Shown in pieces: positions 9,976-18,302 of a stretch of DNA of 64,000 nt. The notes under the pieces are model-generated. The model worked only from the letters and a program-made list of their open reading frames with translations, was not told where the DNA came from and searched no databases. How positions within the stretch are numbered: the first letter of the stretch is position 1; each line of letters begins with the position of its first letter. The stretch is taken from NCBI GenBank assembly GCA_017529865.1, contig JAFXNA010000006.1, positions 124,001 to 188,000 on the forward strand, written 5' to 3'. This DNA comes from Bacteroidaceae bacterium (lineage in GTDB: Bacteria; Bacteroidota; Bacteroidia; Bacteroidales; Bacteroidaceae). Position numbers and translations under genes: made by a program.

Positions 9976-10766
9976 GAACAATCCTGTCATTTGTCTTATA
10001 CCTTTTGCCTTTCGCCTTTATCGAGGCACAATCACCACTACATGTTGTAGCATTGGGTGATTCGAACACATGGTTGGCAGGCGATAGCTGTACAAATCCA
10101 CGAGGATGGATTACGGTATTCAAGGAACTGATGCGACCAGCATCGTGCCATAGCTATGCTCGTAGCGGTGCAACATGGACTCATACCGAAGCAACCAAAT
10201 ACAACCCCAAAGAGAATATCGAGGTATTGGGCGATGACAATGTGATATACAACCAAGTGATGCGACTCCGTGAGGATTGTGCGGCAGGAAGTCAACCCCT
10301 ACCCGACCTTATCCTCATCATGGCCGGAACAAACGACACATGGTTCAGTGCCCGACGGCCAAAAGCCTTCATCCAAACCGCCTCTGAGGTTTGTAAAGAC
10401 ACACAGACGGCATATTCCCACTTGCAGCCACATGAGGTACAATCGCTAGCAGGAGCCGTACGTTACAACTGCGAACTGTTACGGATGCTCAACCCTTCCG
10501 CCTGCATCGTACTCATCACTCCGATGCAGGCAACGAAAGTAAGCGAGGAGGCCATGCGAAAGACTGGTGATGTGATTGCCGAGTGTGGACATCTACTGCA
10601 TCTCCCCGTCATCCGGCTCGATGATGTCGGTTTCACCCGCAAACAAGAGCAACAGCATCTCACCTACACCACTGATGGCGTACATACCAATCTTGAAGGT
10701 GCCCGACTGGTGGGAGAGACAATAAAGTTGAAAGTTGATAGTTTAAAGTTTAAAGTCAGTTTGTAG
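9972..10766 (+). CDS. SGNH/GDSL-family hydrolase, secreted
   Basis: A 264-residue esterase/acetylesterase-type hydrolase with a signal peptide (MRTILSFVLYLLPFAFIEA). SGNH blocks are visible: block I GDSNTW near residue 28 (catalytic Ser), an AGTNDTW block III, and the C-terminal DGVHTNLEGA block V with catalytic Asp and His. Such enzymes add or remove acyl groups on carbohydrates. It sits in front of an MBOAT and a DHHW protein, which suggests polysaccharide O-acetyl metabolism. The last ~13 residues (KLKVDSLKFKVSL) are encoded by an AT-rich repeat tract that continues past the stop, so this tail is probably not part of the ancestral protein. Confidence 0.85.
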   Translation: MRTILSFVLYLLPFAFIEAQSPLHVVALGDSNTWLAGDSCTNPRGWITVFKELMRPASCHSYARSGATWTHTEATKYNPKENIEVLGDDNVIYNQVMRLREDCAAGSQPLPDLILIMAGTNDTWFSARRPKAFIQTASEVCKDTQTAYSHLQPHEVQSLAGAVRYNCELLRMLNPSACIVLITPMQATKVSEEAMRKTGDVIAECGHLLHLPVIRLDDVGFTRKQEQQHLTYTTDGVHTNLEGARLVGETIKLKVDSLKFKVSL

Positions 10767-10799
10767 TTGATGGTTAAATGATTAAATGGTAAATGTTCG
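10722..10799 (+). repeat. Degenerate AT-rich repeat tract at end of SGNH gene
   Basis: Repeated AAAGTT / TTTAAAG and TTAAATGGT-like units spread over the last ~15 codons of the SGNH gene and the 33-bp spacer before the MBOAT gene. It belongs to a family of similar tracts dispersed through the window. Confidence 0.6.
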
Positions 10800-12242
10800 A
10801 TGGTTTTCTCTGACTTATTTTTTCTATTCGTCTTTATACCAGCATTCATTCTATGCTACCTCCTTGGTGGCATCATCGATAGAACCCTGCTGAATAAGGA
10901 TGTACGAAGGACCCATCAGGCACGCAATGTCTCGTTGGTCATCTTCTCGCTCATCTTCTATGCATGGGGCGAACCTATCTATGTATTCCTCATGCTGTGC
11001 TGTGTATTGGCCAACTATATCATCGGACTACTTATCGACCATCAGGAGCGACATCGCAAGGCGGCACTGGTGGTAGGACTGATCATCAATATCGGCATTT
11101 TAGGAGTTTTCAAGTATGCCAACTTTTTCGCTGAGACCCTCCAGCTGACGGGACTGAACATCAGTTCGCCCAATATTGCCCTACCTATCGGCATCAGTTT
11201 CTACACGTTCCAGTCCATTTCCTACCTCATCGATGTCTATCGCAAGGAATCACCTGTGCAACATCGGTTCATCGACCTGCTGCTCTACATCTCGATGTTC
11301 CCACAACTCATCGCAGGACCTATCGTACGCTACGGCACCATTGCCGACAATATCCACTTGCGTCATGCATCCGCCTCAGACATCGCATACGGCATCCAAC
11401 GTTTCCTCATCGGATTGGGTAAGAAGGTCATCCTGGCCAACCAGCTGTCTGAGTTGTCCGACTTATTCCTCAAGAACAATCTCGACTCACTGTCGGTTGC
11501 AGGCTCGTGGATGGGCATCATCGCTTTCACACTACAAATCTACTTCGACTTCTCGGGCTATTCCGATATGGCTATCGGTATGGGGCGCTGTTTGGGATTC
11601 AAGTTCAATGAGAACTTCAACCACCCCTACTGCTGCAACTCCATCACCGACTTCTGGCGTCGCTGGCATATCTCATTAGGCAGTTTCTTCCGCGACTACC
11701 TCTACATTCCTTTAGGAGGCAATCGTCACCATCAGGCCCTGAACATCCTCATCGTGTGGTTCCTCACGGGTATGTGGCATGGAGCCAGTTGGAACTTCAT
11801 CATCTGGGGTCTCTACTTCGGCATCATCGTGATGGTAGAGAAATACACCTTGCTGAAAATACAGAAGTACATCCCATCCATATTCCTCCACCTCTACAGC
11901 ATGTTGCTCGTCATTGTGGGTTGGGGCATCTTCTACTTTGACGACTTCAGCAGTATGTTGACCTTCTTCAATGCACTTGTGGGCAACACGAAGGAATTGA
12001 CCGACCTACTGGCCGAGACAACACTGTTCGACCACTTCTGGTTATGGATAGCAGCCATCATCCTCTGCCTGCCGGTCTTCAACGGCCTCAACTTCCTCCT
12101 CGACAAGTCTGTGCCCAACACCACACTGCGTACAGGAATTGCCACCACTGCGAAGGTCATCTTCTCCATCGCGGTACTCGTCCTCAGTACCGCCCTGCTG
12201 GTAGGTGCCACAAACAACGCATTCATCTATACACGGTTCTAA
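10800..12242 (+). CDS. MBOAT family O-acyltransferase (AlgI-like)
   Basis: A 480-residue membrane-bound O-acyltransferase with many hydrophobic segments. Recognisable family stretches: LPIGISFYTFQSISYLIDVYR, FDFSGYSDMAIGMGRCLGF, FWRRWHISLGSFFRDYLYIP and the catalytic-His motif GMWHGASWNFIIWG (about residue 326). AlgI-type proteins pass acetyl groups across the membrane for polysaccharide or peptidoglycan O-acetylation, together with an AlgJ/AlgX-like partner, which here is the next gene three bases downstream. The acceptor glycan is not known from the sequence. Confidence 0.93.
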   Translation: MVFSDLFFLFVFIPAFILCYLLGGIIDRTLLNKDVRRTHQARNVSLVIFSLIFYAWGEPIYVFLMLCCVLANYIIGLLIDHQERHRKAALVVGLIINIGILGVFKYANFFAETLQLTGLNISSPNIALPIGISFYTFQSISYLIDVYRKESPVQHRFIDLLLYISMFPQLIAGPIVRYGTIADNIHLRHASASDIAYGIQRFLIGLGKKVILANQLSELSDLFLKNNLDSLSVAGSWMGIIAFTLQIYFDFSGYSDMAIGMGRCLGFKFNENFNHPYCCNSITDFWRRWHISLGSFFRDYLYIPLGGNRHHQALNILIVWFLTGMWHGASWNFIIWGLYFGIIVMVEKYTLLKIQKYIPSIFLHLYSMLLVIVGWGIFYFDDFSSMLTFFNALVGNTKELTDLLAETTLFDHFWLWIAAIILCLPVFNGLNFLLDKSVPNTTLRTGIATTAKVIFSIAVLVLSTALLVGATNNAFIYTRF

Positions 12243-12245
12243 GCA

Positions 12246-13658
12246 ATGAAACATCGGAAATCATCAATCACATATATCGTCCTCATCGCCCTCGTGTTTG
12301 CGGCTTTCGTCATTGTGTTCGACACCTTCCCTCGCACCACGACATCCCAACTCGAAAAGCGAGAGCTGGCCGCCTTCCCACCCTTCTCCTGGGAGAGTCT
12401 GGCCGATGGGTCGTTCACCGGCAAGGTATCGTCGTGGTTCAGCGACAGCGAACCCTTCCGTGACGAACTGATGACTCTGAGCATGCACATCAAACATCTC
12501 ATCGGCATCGCGCCCACAGAGGATAACATCAAGTTTCACGCACCCGAACCCGAAAAGCAGGCATCCCGCCCCAAACGGAAAGGAAAGAATCCGATATACG
12601 AGAATGCTGACGACCATAGCGAGACGGATGAGAACACCCTCGAGGAGAATGCCAAGATAGCAAATGCAGGTATCATTGTTGTAGGTAAGGGCGAGAACGT
12701 ACGTGCCCTGATGGCATTCGGAGGAACAGCTACAGGCTGTACCGACTATGCCGAGGTGGCAAATTACTACAAAGAGACCTTCCCCGACGTCAACATCTAC
12801 TGCATGGTCATCCCCACCTCTATCGCCTACTATTGTCCGGAGAAAGTGAAGCGGTACACCAACCCCCAGCTGCCTACCATCCGCAACGTCATCGCACACC
12901 TCAATCCAGGCGTCAAACCAGTGAACATCTACTTCATCCTCAAGAAACATAAGGACGAAGATATCTTCCTGCGTACCGACCACCATTGGACACCATTGGG
13001 AGGTTTCTATGCAGCACAGACCTTCGCCAAGATAGCCCGTGTACCCTTCCGCGACCTCAAGTCCTACGAGCAGCACGTGGTACATCGCTATGTAGGCAGC
13101 ATGTACGGCTACTCCAAAGACATCGCGTTGAAGAACGCACCCGAAGACTTTGTCTACTACGTCCCCACCGATGTGAAATATACTACCACATACATCGATT
13201 ATACTGTCAACCAGAACTACAAAGTCATCGGAGAAAGCCGTCCCCAGGAAGGACCGTTCTTCTACAAATACAAAGACGGCAACGGAGGCGCCTATTGCAC
13301 AATGATGGGTAGCGACCAACGTCTCACCGTGGTGCGCACATCCACCAAGAACCACCGCCGACTCATCATCCTCAAAGACAGCTTCGGCAACATGCTTCCA
13401 GGATACCTCTTCTATTCGTTCGAAGAAATCCATGTCATCGACAACCGCTATTTCACACAGGACATCGTACAGTATGTTCACGAACATCACATCACCGATA
13501 TCCTTTTCGCCAACAACATCTTCAGCGCCTACCTCAAATCCACCTGCAACAAGTACAGGAGATTCATCAAAGAACAGCCCATCCCCAATGCTCCCGAAGG
13601 GATGAGTGATGTTTCAGAAGAAATAACAGAAGTAAAACCAGATAGTATATCCTTATGA
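12246..13658 (+). CDS. DHHW family protein (AlgJ/AlgX-like SGNH-type acetyltransferase partner)
   Basis: A 470-residue protein with one N-terminal membrane anchor (YIVLIALVFAAFVIVFDTF) and an extracytoplasmic domain. It carries the family-defining TDHHWTPLGG (about residues 244-253) and LKDSFGNMLPGYL (about 376), an Asp-His/Ser arrangement like that of AlgJ/AlgX, which transfer acetyl groups to the polysaccharide. It begins three bases after the MBOAT stop and overlaps the next gene by four bases. A charged segment (about residues 98-135, KRKGKNPIYENADDHSETDE) looks like a disordered insert. Confidence 0.87.
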   Translation: MKHRKSSITYIVLIALVFAAFVIVFDTFPRTTTSQLEKRELAAFPPFSWESLADGSFTGKVSSWFSDSEPFRDELMTLSMHIKHLIGIAPTEDNIKFHAPEPEKQASRPKRKGKNPIYENADDHSETDENTLEENAKIANAGIIVVGKGENVRALMAFGGTATGCTDYAEVANYYKETFPDVNIYCMVIPTSIAYYCPEKVKRYTNPQLPTIRNVIAHLNPGVKPVNIYFILKKHKDEDIFLRTDHHWTPLGGFYAAQTFAKIARVPFRDLKSYEQHVVHRYVGSMYGYSKDIALKNAPEDFVYYVPTDVKYTTTYIDYTVNQNYKVIGESRPQEGPFFYKYKDGNGGAYCTMMGSDQRLTVVRTSTKNHRRLIILKDSFGNMLPGYLFYSFEEIHVIDNRYFTQDIVQYVHEHHITDILFANNIFSAYLKSTCNKYRRFIKEQPIPNAPEGMSDVSEEITEVKPDSISL

Positions 13659-14824
13659 AAAATGCGATTAAGAGAGAGCAGAGTCAAGCTCGCATGAACT
13701 CTGCAGAACGTAGCATTTCGCGCGCAGCGAAAGAAATCAAACGAATCGTACTTACCGGCGGACCCTGTGCCGGCAAGACTACCGCCCTGGTGAAAGTCAT
13801 CGAATACTTCACCAACCTCGGCTACAAAGTATTCACCATCCCCGAAGTCCCCACCATGTTCACGCAGGCAGGTATGGACTACCTCACCCAGAACCACGAC
13901 TTCTTCTACGAAGGCGAGAAAGCTACCCTTGAGATACAGCTTGCCCTCGAAGACAAGTTCATGCGTATGGCAGAGACCTGCATCGAACCCTGCGTCATCG
14001 TGTGCGATCGTGGTGTGATGGACATCTCCGCCTATATGCGTCCGGAAATGTGGACCGACATCACCACCTCCCTCGGCACCAACAGCGAAGCGTTGCGCAA
14101 CCGCTACGATGCCGTGCTCCACCTCGTATCGGCAGCCGACGGAGCAGAACAGTTCTATACCACCAGCAACAACGCCCAACGACTCGAACAAGCCGACGAA
14201 GCCGGATTACGCGTAGCACGCGAACTCGACAAGAAAGTCATCCGTGCATGGACAGGACATCCCCACCTGCGCGTCATCAACAACAACGTCGATTTCGAAC
14301 GCAAACTCAACCGCGTCATCAAGGAAATCGCCAAAGTACTCGAACTGCCACAACTGATCGAAACCGAACGCAAATACATCGTAGAGGTCATCGGCGAACT
14401 GCCCGATTGCACCGAAAGTGAAATTACCCAGACCTATCTCGTGGCCGACCCCGGTTGCGAAGTCCGTATCCGTCGCCGCAGTTGGAAACAATCAACCGTC
14501 AACATCCACACCACACGGCGAACACTCTCACCCACAGAAGAACTGCTCACCGAGCGACAGGTCAGCAACAACCTCTACGAATCCCTCCTCCAGCAAGCCG
14601 ACCCCTACCGCCAGACCATCCACACACTCCGCAAGAGTTTCATCTGGCAAGGACAGTTCTTCGAACTCGACACCTATCTCTCCCCTATTACAGGCCTCAT
14701 GATACTCGAGACCAAAGGAATGGCCCGACACGAAGACGTCAAGTTCCCACCCTTCCTACGCGTCAAGGAAGACATCACCGGCAACACCGCCTACTACAAC
14801 TACAACCTCGCCCTCAAGCGGTGA
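13655..14824 (+). CDS. AAA ATPase with C-terminal CYTH domain (Ttd14-like)
   Basis: A 389-residue fusion. The N-terminal nucleoside-kinase-like P-loop domain has Walker A GGPCAGKTT (residues 35-43) and a Walker B-type CVIVCDRGVMD (about 114). The C-terminal part begins with ETERKYIVEV (about 235) and continues with EVRIRRRSW, a CYTH triphosphate-tunnel pattern of alternating acidic and basic residues. The same pairing occurs in eukaryotic Ttd14-like proteins; the bacterial role is unknown. The start codon overlaps the DHHW stop (ATGA), so coupling is likely even though a cytoplasmic kinase-like protein has no obvious place in O-acetylation. Confidence 0.85.
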   Translation: MKNAIKREQSQARMNSAERSISRAAKEIKRIVLTGGPCAGKTTALVKVIEYFTNLGYKVFTIPEVPTMFTQAGMDYLTQNHDFFYEGEKATLEIQLALEDKFMRMAETCIEPCVIVCDRGVMDISAYMRPEMWTDITTSLGTNSEALRNRYDAVLHLVSAADGAEQFYTTSNNAQRLEQADEAGLRVARELDKKVIRAWTGHPHLRVINNNVDFERKLNRVIKEIAKVLELPQLIETERKYIVEVIGELPDCTESEITQTYLVADPGCEVRIRRRSWKQSTVNIHTTRRTLSPTEELLTERQVSNNLYESLLQQADPYRQTIHTLRKSFIWQGQFFELDTYLSPITGLMILETKGMARHEDVKFPPFLRVKEDITGNTAYYNYNLALKR

Positions 14825-14838
14825 AAATCAAGCGTGAT

Positions 14839-14888
14839 TTTTGTAGCCCCTAAGGGTTACAAAATTTCCCCTTAAGGGGAACAAAAAA
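14839..14888. repeat. GC-palindrome intergenic repeat, copy A
   Basis: Two short palindromic units (CCCCTAAGGG and CCCCTTAAGGGG) are joined by TTACAAAATTT and followed by AACAAAA. Nearly the same arrangement recurs at 41285-41331, 26 kb away, and other family members lie at 16629 and 21325. Confidence 0.75.
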
Positions 14889-14935
14889 ATGGCGGAAAGG
14901 TGGCGTGCGAAATGAGACTACTGAGCTAGTATTTG

Positions 14936-14972
14936 AAAGGCTTCCCTTGAAATCTCAGGGGAAGCCTTTTTT
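14936..14972 (+). terminator. Intrinsic terminator after the O-acetylation run
   Basis: An 11-bp perfect stem AAAGGCTTCCC (14936-14946) / GGGAAGCCTTT (14959-14969) with a 12-nt loop is followed by TTT. The left arm begins with AAA, so it may also serve the converging FadL-type gene. Confidence 0.85.
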
Positions 14973-15018
14973 ATGACTATGGAAATGTGACTTTTGTTGT
15001 ATATGGGATTGTTTTATA

Positions 15019-16557
15019 TTAGAAGCGGAAACCGAGAGTACACATAACCTGGCTGCGGTTGTTCTCGATCTCTGTAGGTTTGAGATCTACATCGTCGAAG
15101 GCATAGAAGTCGCCTTTCTGTCCTGAGTACTGGTATGCTACATCGATGTAGCCTCCTTTGTAACGATAGCCGAGTCCGACGGTGAAGCGGTTGATGGCTT
15201 TCCAGTTGGTGAAGTCGGTCTCTGTGAATGGGCTATCGTAGGCAATAACCTTATAGGCTTCGTCCTTCATCGGTGCTGACACGTAGTTGTAACCTGCACG
15301 GATGCTGAACTCATTGGTCGGCTTCACTTCCATACCTACCTTGAAGGTGTTCTGTCCCTTGAGGTTTTTGCTGATGAGGTCGTTTTGAGTACGGAAATAG
15401 CTGGTCTGATGTCCGTCTTCTGAATACTTCATAGAAGAGAGATCTTGATACTCGTACTCTGCACCAATGGCGAAGTAGTTGTCGATGGTGTAGCCAAGGC
15501 TGCAACCTAACTTCCAAGGGGTACGCAGGTCATAGTAGTAGGGATCGAAGGTCTTCTCTGACACGAACGTATCGTTGACGAAGAGCGTAGAGCCGTTGAA
15601 GTCTTCCATCTTATACCATGTCGGTGTGTGAACAGTGAGTCCGAATCGGAACGGAGAGTCGTCGATGGGTCGGCAGATGAATCCGAGTTTGAGGTCTACA
15701 CCATCACCTGTGGTCCTATACCAGTTGCTGAAATCGTAGAACGCTGTGGTTCCATCGGGCAGGCCGAGCAACTCTTCGTAGAAGCTCTCACGGTTGTAGT
15801 CGATGTCGTAGAGACCTACTGACGCTCCGAAGAAATACTTGTCGAGTACATTGAGTGAGAGGTTGATGTCGGCTTGTGTGATTCCACCGTAGGTGGACTT
15901 ACGCATATTCGCCTTATCGGCTCCGAAGCCTGTGTAACCGGTAAACACATCATTGCCAGTGGCGGGGTCGGTCACAAAGTTCTCGCCTATGAGACCGTAT
16001 TTGGTCAGGGTGCCATCATCGTCGTAGAGAGGAGCCGACATATCAGCCAAAGCACCGCTCCACACGTCGTTATCGTATGCCTGATTGGACAGGTTGGCAA
16101 TCTGATAGGTCTGTGAAAGGTTCACAGGACCTGCTGCAGTTGGCACTGTGAGGTTCTGAATCGGTGTGTCCTGATTGAAGAGGAAGTTCTTGTTCTTCAC
16201 ATAGTTGACACCGAAGTTAAAGTACCTCACACTTCCTTCGTCCATTGGCAGGGAAATGATGATGCCTGCATTGTCGAGCGACATGCGTGAGCCATCGTGT
16301 CCCAGCACACCTTTATCGCCAAACACGCCTCCGAGGGTGAATGCGGCATCGCTCTTACGGAACAGACCTGTGCCGGCTGGATTAGAACTCATGAGCGACA
16401 GCTCACCTCCAAGTGCACCGAGTGCGCCTCCCATACCTACATAACGGGCGGTTCCGTTGAGGTCCTTGGTTGCGAAGTTTGTTGCTTCAAACATATCTTG
16501 TGCCATCATGGTGGTGCTGAGAGCCACCAACGATGCGAGGATAAATAGTCTTTTCAT
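15019..16557 (-). CDS. OmpP1/FadL/TodX-type outer membrane protein
   Basis: About 512 residues with a signal peptide MKRLFILASLVALSTTMMAQ. The start is taken at 16557; the upstream ATG at 16572 falls in an AT-repeat tract. The mature N-terminus (GTARYVGMGGALGALGGELSLMSSNPAG) matches the plug region of FadL-like transporters, followed by many alternating amphipathic strands and a terminal aromatic residue (CTLGFRF) typical of beta-barrels. Such proteins move hydrophobic compounds across the outer membrane; Bacteroidales members are often labelled hemin receptor or transport protein, without proof. The substrate here is unknown. It lies downstream of ORF 16691-17914 on the same strand, 133 bp away. 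Confidence 0.75.
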   Translation of the reverse strand: MKRLFILASLVALSTTMMAQDMFEATNFATKDLNGTARYVGMGGALGALGGELSLMSSNPAGTGLFRKSDAAFTLGGVFGDKGVLGHDGSRMSLDNAGIIISLPMDEGSVRYFNFGVNYVKNKNFLFNQDTPIQNLTVPTAAGPVNLSQTYQIANLSNQAYDNDVWSGALADMSAPLYDDDGTLTKYGLIGENFVTDPATGNDVFTGYTGFGADKANMRKSTYGGITQADINLSLNVLDKYFFGASVGLYDIDYNRESFYEELLGLPDGTTAFYDFSNWYRTTGDGVDLKLGFICRPIDDSPFRFGLTVHTPTWYKMEDFNGSTLFVNDTFVSEKTFDPYYYDLRTPWKLGCSLGYTIDNYFAIGAEYEYQDLSSMKYSEDGHQTSYFRTQNDLISKNLKGQNTFKVGMEVKPTNEFSIRAGYNYVSAPMKDEAYKVIAYDSPFTETDFTNWKAINRFTVGLGYRYKGGYIDVAYQYSGQKGDFYAFDDVDLKPTEIENNRSQVMCTLGFRF

Positions 16558-16560
16558 ATT

Positions 16561-16605
16561 CTTATTTACCATTTAACAATTTACAATTTACTATTGATTC
16601 CTATT
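16561..16605. repeat. Degenerate AT-rich repeat tract
   Basis: Units such as CCATTTAACAATTTACAATTTACT lie directly upstream of the FadL-type gene and create a spurious upstream ATG (16572). Confidence 0.55.
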
Positions 16606-16628
16606 TGGTCATTCTTTATTTGTCCTAA

Positions 16629-16682
16629 AGCCTTTTTCCCCTTTAGTTCCCTTCCCTTGAGGGAGGGGTTAGGGGTAGGCTG
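16629..16682. repeat. GC-palindrome intergenic repeat, copy B
   Basis: Pyrimidine/purine palindromic sequence (CCCTTCCCTTGAGGGAGGGG followed by TTAGGGGTAGG) between two minus-strand genes; same style as copies at 14839, 21325 and 41285. Confidence 0.6.
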
Positions 16683-16690
16683 GGAGCCAC

Positions 16691-17914
16691 CTATCTTCTG
16701 CCGGCTGAAGTACGTGCACCTCCAGAGCTGGCACCTCCGCCTATACTACCTCCGCCACCGAAGCTGCTACGGGTGGAGCTACCACTTGAGAAGCTGCTGG
16801 TTGTTGCACTGCTACGGGTTGGTGTGCTGGTAGTTGTTGTTGTGGTGGTACGCTGTGGCACACTAACTACGGTGCGCTGCTGATTCTGAGTGGCTGCCGT
16901 ACGCTGCTGGGTGGTTGTGGTAGGAGTCTGTGTACGGGTAATCGTCTGGGTGTTCTGGCGAACAGCCGAAGAACGATTGTTGCTTTCGTTACGATTTACT
17001 ACCACTACGCGTGAGTTGTTGTTCGCATTTCCACTGACGGTATTGCCATTGAAGACCGTACGGGTGTTACCTGCGGCACTGACGCGGTTGTTCGAACTGG
17101 CCACATTGGTACGAGTGTTCACATTGGTGCGAGCGGCGCTGGTACGAATAGCATTCTCTGTGCGTGACGAGAAACTGTTACGTGTGCCGTTAGCTGCTGC
17201 AACTGCGCTTGAGCGTCCTACGGTTCCACCTGCATAGCGGTTCTCGCTGAAGGTGCCACGATTACGGGAGTTGCTAAAGCGGTTTGCATAGTAGGTTCCT
17301 CCGTGCCAGTAAGGGCCTACACCCCAATAGTTCCATGCATAATATGGTGAATGCCATCCATAGAAGGAGCTATACCAAGGATGCCAGCTCCATCCATATC
17401 CCCATCCGTAGTCCCAATAGAACGGGTCGTAGAGATCCCAGTAGAATGGGTCGTAGAGATAGTTGTAGACACCATATCCGTAAACCAAATCCCAATAGTA
17501 CGGGCTGCTGAGCGCAAATCCGAAACGTGGGCTGTGGAAACGAAGCAGACGACGTGAATAGATGAAGTCGGTCTCTGGGTCATACATATCGGGCGAAGTG
17601 ACATAGACGGTATCAACCCGAGCTACCAGGCTGTCCTCTTCTGCTCCCCCACCCGTCTGCCATGCACCTGCATAGTTGATGTCACGACGATTGTACTCAT
17701 CCTCGTCTCTGCTATTATTGTTGTAAACAGCCAACGCTGGGCGGCTGCTCTGAGTAGTTGCTGACTGCTGATTCGAACGTACAGAAGTAACAGTCGCATT
17801 CATGTCCTGACTCTTTTTCTTCGAAGGAGTGAAGTAAAGGTCGTCGTCTTGTGCCTGCATCGACAATGAAGTGATCAGTGCTAAACCTAATGTCCAAAAC
17901 AGTTTCTTGTTCAT
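16691..17914 (-). CDS. Secreted low-complexity protein with Tyr/Trp-rich core, unknown function
   Basis: 407 residues with a signal peptide (MNKKLFWTLGLALITSLSMQAQ). I do not recognise a characterised family. The middle (about residues 120-205) is extremely aromatic, with runs such as LYDPFYWDLYDPFYWDYGW and HGGTYYANRF, beginning after a short conserved-looking stretch (ETDFIYSRRLLRFHSP). The C-terminal half is Ser/Thr/Asn/Arg-rich and then Gly/Ser-rich, ending GGGASSGGARTSAGRR. Composition suggests a disordered, surface-exposed or matrix-type protein. TAAATTTG at 17956-17963 (minus strand) is a candidate -7 element 42 bp upstream. Confidence 0.7.
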   Translation of the reverse strand: MNKKLFWTLGLALITSLSMQAQDDDLYFTPSKKKSQDMNATVTSVRSNQQSATTQSSRPALAVYNNNSRDEDEYNRRDINYAGAWQTGGGAEEDSLVARVDTVYVTSPDMYDPETDFIYSRRLLRFHSPRFGFALSSPYYWDLVYGYGVYNYLYDPFYWDLYDPFYWDYGWGYGWSWHPWYSSFYGWHSPYYAWNYWGVGPYWHGGTYYANRFSNSRNRGTFSENRYAGGTVGRSSAVAAANGTRNSFSSRTENAIRTSAARTNVNTRTNVASSNNRVSAAGNTRTVFNGNTVSGNANNNSRVVVVNRNESNNRSSAVRQNTQTITRTQTPTTTTQQRTAATQNQQRTVVSVPQRTTTTTTTSTPTRSSATTSSFSSGSSTRSSFGGGGSIGGGASSGGARTSAGRR

Positions 17915-17955
17915 ACCTTATTTTATTTATAGGGTTATACTTTTAATTCACGGTG

Positions 17956-17963
17956 CAAATTTA
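17956..17963 (-). promoter_or_regulatory. -7 element for ORF 16691-17914
   Basis: CAAATTTA on the plus strand reads TAAATTTG toward the gene. No clean -33 TTTG at the expected spacing. Confidence 0.5.
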
Positions 17964-17998
17964 CAACTAAGATTCAACATACATATCAACATTTTCCT

Positions 17999-18025
17999 AA
18001 AAAAAAATAGGGAAACCCCTATTTT
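17999..18025 (-). terminator. Intrinsic terminator downstream of the 18.1-kb RNA
   Basis: On the minus strand AAAATAGGG / CCCTATTTT forms a 9-bp stem (18017-18025 with 18004-18012, 4-nt loop) followed by a run of T. It ends minus-strand transcription from the ncRNA and insulates the gene at 17914. Confidence 0.85.
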
Positions 18026-18040
18026 GCTGAAAAAGCACAA

Positions 18041-18237
18041 AAAAAGAGCGGGGAGGAGATGTGATGAAACTCCGAGTAAGTAAGATTTGAGTGCCCATGT
18101 TCCTTTGTAATCCACCGACTCGAGGTTACCCCTTTCGGGGCGTGGCCCGCCATTAGAACACAGAACGTTCTCGGTTTTCCAGATTTAATTGATGAGTATC
18201 CCAATCGATCCTATATCCCCGCTGTATTTCTTGTTTC
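18041..18237 (-). ncRNA. Structured RNA of about 190 nt, possible 6S-like RNA
   Basis: A non-coding transcript is inferred from a perfect sigma-ABfr promoter just upstream (18243-18274, minus strand), no supporting ORF, strong foldability and terminators. The 5' AGCGGGGA (18216-18223) can pair with the 3' TCCCCGCT (18047-18054), followed directly by a T run, so the RNA would be closed by a terminal stem. Inside are a GAAA-loop hairpin (CCCC GAAA GGGG) and smaller hairpins. Length, closing stem and promoter resemble 6S RNA and the Bacteroidales-1 class, but I cannot assign a family from memory. It is not tmRNA (no tRNA-like end) and not RNase P RNA (too short). Confidence 0.65.
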
Positions 18238-18242
18238 GCTTG

Positions 18243-18274
18243 CAAATATAGTACTTTCAATTTAATCCACCAAA
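18243..18274 (-). promoter_or_regulatory. Textbook sigma-ABfr promoter for the structured RNA
   Basis: On the minus strand TTTG (18274-18271), a 20-bp spacer and TATATTTG (18250-18243): a perfect match to the Bacteroidota consensus. No CDS starts within 300 bp downstream, so it drives the RNA. Confidence 0.85.
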
Positions 18275-18302
18275 TGTTTTCGCACTTTTTTTCAAAAAAA
18301 CC

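Noticed and set aside
12264..13490. A 408-codon open frame antisense to the DHHW gene
   Set aside because: Mirror of a codon-biased gene; Val/Asp/Cys-rich composition and no motif; the plus-strand protein has clear family motifs.
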